The notes below the pieces were generated by a model. It saw nothing but the letters and a program-made list of their open reading frames with translations, was not told the DNA's origin and searched no databases. From the NCBI GenBank assembly GCA_002731985.1, contig PCCT01000002.1, positions 14,967 through 30,919 on the forward strand: a stretch of 15,953 bases of DNA. Direction: 5' to 3'. How positions within the stretch are numbered: position 1 is the first letter of the stretch; every line of letters starts with the position of its first letter. This stretch comes from Nitrospinota bacterium. Its GTDB lineage: Bacteria > Nitrospinota > Nitrospinia > Nitrospinales > VA-1. The translations under genes and the position numbers were made by a program. Positions 14,654 to 15,953 of the stretch are shown piece after piece.

Positions 14654-15333
14654 ATGGCTCAGGACACGTATTCCTACGACGATAAAATGGACGTGACAGA
14701 TGGGAAAATTCTGATCATTGATGATGAGTCAGGAAATATTGCCATTCTGGAACGTGTTTTAAAGGGACGCGGATTCAAAAATATAAAAAGCGTCAGCGAC
14801 TCTCGCCTGGCGGTAACAACCTACAAGGACTATTGTCCTGATCTGGTTTTGCTCGATTTGAATATGCCGCATGTGAATGGGTTCGAGGTCATCAATCAGT
14901 TAAAATCGGCGCAGAAATTTTGTCGGGTGGTGACTCGAACCTTATGTACATGGCTGAAACAATCGCCCTGACGCATCAGGAACGGTGGGATGGATCGGGT
15001 TATCCGCAAAATCTTAAAGGAGAAGAAACCCCTCTCCTTGGTCGCATCGTAGCGATATGCGACGTATTCGATGCTTTGACCAGTAAACGCCATTACAAGG
15101 AAGCCTATTCGGTGGAACGCTCAATGGAAACCATTGAGGAACAGAAGGGCACAGGCTTCGAACCGCGTTTGGTCGATGCCTTCAAAAAAATCTTACCGGA
15201 GATGGTGGAGATCGTAAACAGTTTCGCCGACTCCGAAGAAACCGCAGGAGAAGAACATCTGCTAAAAATATTCCGCTCCGCAAGTGAGAAGTATATCGAC
15301 TCACCCCTTAAATCGATAAGTTCATCCACCTAG
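14654..15333 (+). pseudogene. Response regulator/HD-GYP phosphodiesterase, internal deletion and frameshift
   Basis: From ATG 14654 the sequence encodes a receiver domain (KILIIDDES with the acidic pair, LVLLDLNMPHVNGFEVINQL with the phospho-acceptor Asp) to about residue 83, then goes out of frame and stops at 14971. In another frame, from about 14905, the end of an HD-GYP domain follows: IGAEILSGGDSNLMYMAETI, THQERWDGSGYP, ARI-like GRIVAICDVFDAL and the C-terminal helices to TAG 15331-15333. The rest of the receiver, the linker and the first part of HD-GYP including the HD dyad are missing. The fused gene would have been a response-regulated cyclic-di-GMP phosphodiesterase (RpfG type). The receiver piece (105 aa) could still be translated; the HD-GYP half lacks its catalytic metal ligands. 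A GAGAG precedes the start. Confidence 0.85.
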
Positions 15334-15953
15334 CCGCCGGGAGACTCTTCCCGTGTTTCGCGGGATAAACATTCACTCAATAGAGACTGGGTATTACGAT
15401 AGGTGTCGTCCTTCTTAAGTACCTGCCGCAGATATGGCACAGCCCGCCCGCAACGCAAGGTCTTCGCTAAAATTTCACCCATCATATATTGAAGATTGAT
15501 ATCATCTGAATCCACCATAGCGTACCGGTTGCTGTAATCCAAAACTTCTGAGGGCTCTCCCCTGCCGCGATAACCAAAAACAATATTCTGCAGTGCCTGC
15601 TTGTTCAGAGGTTCCTTCGCCAGGACCTTAAAAGAATAATCCAGCGATTTCTGGTATTCTTTTTTAATATTATAAAACCGTGCCACCGCATTGAGCAGAC
15701 CCAAGCTTTCCGGGTCGGCATCTAACTTGGCATGCAAATCAACCAGCGCGAATTCCTGCATGACAGAACCAAACTGACCCCGGTTGTTCTTGCTGGCTTT
15801 TTTGAAAAAAGCCTTCGCCTCCTCCCGTCTTCCCATTTCCATCAGATTAAAACCTGAATACAGATTGGCGAATGAATTCGTAGTTTCTTTCTCTAAAATG
15901 ATCTGGAGGATTCCAAAACTTTTTTCATATTCGCCAATCTGATAATACGCATG
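15330..15953 (-). CDS. TPR-repeat protein, 5' end outside window
   Basis: The minus-strand frame is open from the window edge to TAG at 15330-15332, giving at least 207 residues; an internal ATG at 15842 is not the likely start because the upstream 37 codons (AYYQIGEYEKSFGILQ and on) also encode TPR-like helices. About five helix-turn-helix units of TPR type are visible (MGRREEAKAFFKKASKNN, NIKKEYQKSLDYSFKVLAKEP, CGRAVPYLRQVLKKDD), a protein-protein interaction scaffold. The end is short and acidic/Gly-rich. Its stop overlaps the stop of the convergent HD-GYP remnant within the four bases CTAG. Cellular location and partners cannot be told from this part. Confidence 0.82.
   Translation of the reverse strand, partial: HAYYQIGEYEKSFGILQIILEKETTNSFANLYSGFNLMEMGRREEAKAFFKKASKNNRGQFGSVMQEFALVDLHAKLDADPESLGLLNAVARFYNIKKEYQKSLDYSFKVLAKEPLNKQALQNIVFGYRGRGEPSEVLDYSNRYAMVDSDDINLQYMMGEILAKTLRCGRAVPYLRQVLKKDDTYRNTQSLLSECLSRETREESPGG

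Overview
The window looks like chromosomal DNA of a Gram-negative bacterium of moderate GC content. Exported proteins have clear signal peptides, the tRNA encodes its own CCA end, and there is a YhaO/YhaN-type repair pair and a LeuC/LeuD pair whose small subunit resembles the plant/chloroplast type. The mix (SLC13 permease, sulfatase-modifying-factor-like protein, leucine-rich-repeat protein, CsrA/FliW, HD-GYP, Fe-S aldo/keto reductase) would fit a marine Nitrospinota- or deltaproteobacterium-like lineage, but this is an impression and not a phylogenetic result. No insertion sequence, phage gene or CRISPR array was seen.

Layout: 1-410 holds two tandem intrinsic-terminator hairpins and a possible 24-codon ORF. 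411-1859 (-) is an SLC13/DASS anion permease. 1860-2727 is mostly gene-poor; it contains the fossil of a radical SAM/SPASM gene (2252-2483, -), then a candidate promoter and leader peptide in front of leuC. leuC (2728-4026) and leuD (4165-4737) encode isopropylmalate isomerase of leucine biosynthesis; the 138 bp between them carries two strong stem-loops. 4836-6544 encodes two probably cotranscribed exported proteins (FGE-sulfatase fold, then a His-rich leucine-rich-repeat protein). 6559-6747 (-) is a small helical acidic protein. 6948-7436 (-) is csrA fused in frame to a decayed fliW. A tRNA-Phe lies at 7633-7708 (+). 7803-13130 (-) is a three-gene run: Mre11-like nuclease (YhaO-like), Rad50/SbcC-like ATPase with a membrane hairpin (YhaN-like), and an exported protein built of four Cys-pair repeats. 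13264-14505 (+) is an aldo/keto reductase with a C-terminal double [4Fe-4S] segment. 14654-15333 (+) is a response regulator/HD-GYP gene broken by an internal deletion. A partial TPR protein (15330 to the edge, -) closes the window.

The most striking signal is that three loci in 16 kb (radical SAM/SPASM, csrA-fliW, REC-HD-GYP) each keep recognisable front and back ends but have lost the middle. Two of them concern the motility/c-di-GMP lifestyle switch. This points to erosion by short internal deletions in this lineage, or possibly to assembly errors. The second is the undescribed-looking four-repeat exported protein placed 11 bp downstream of a DNA-repair ATPase gene.
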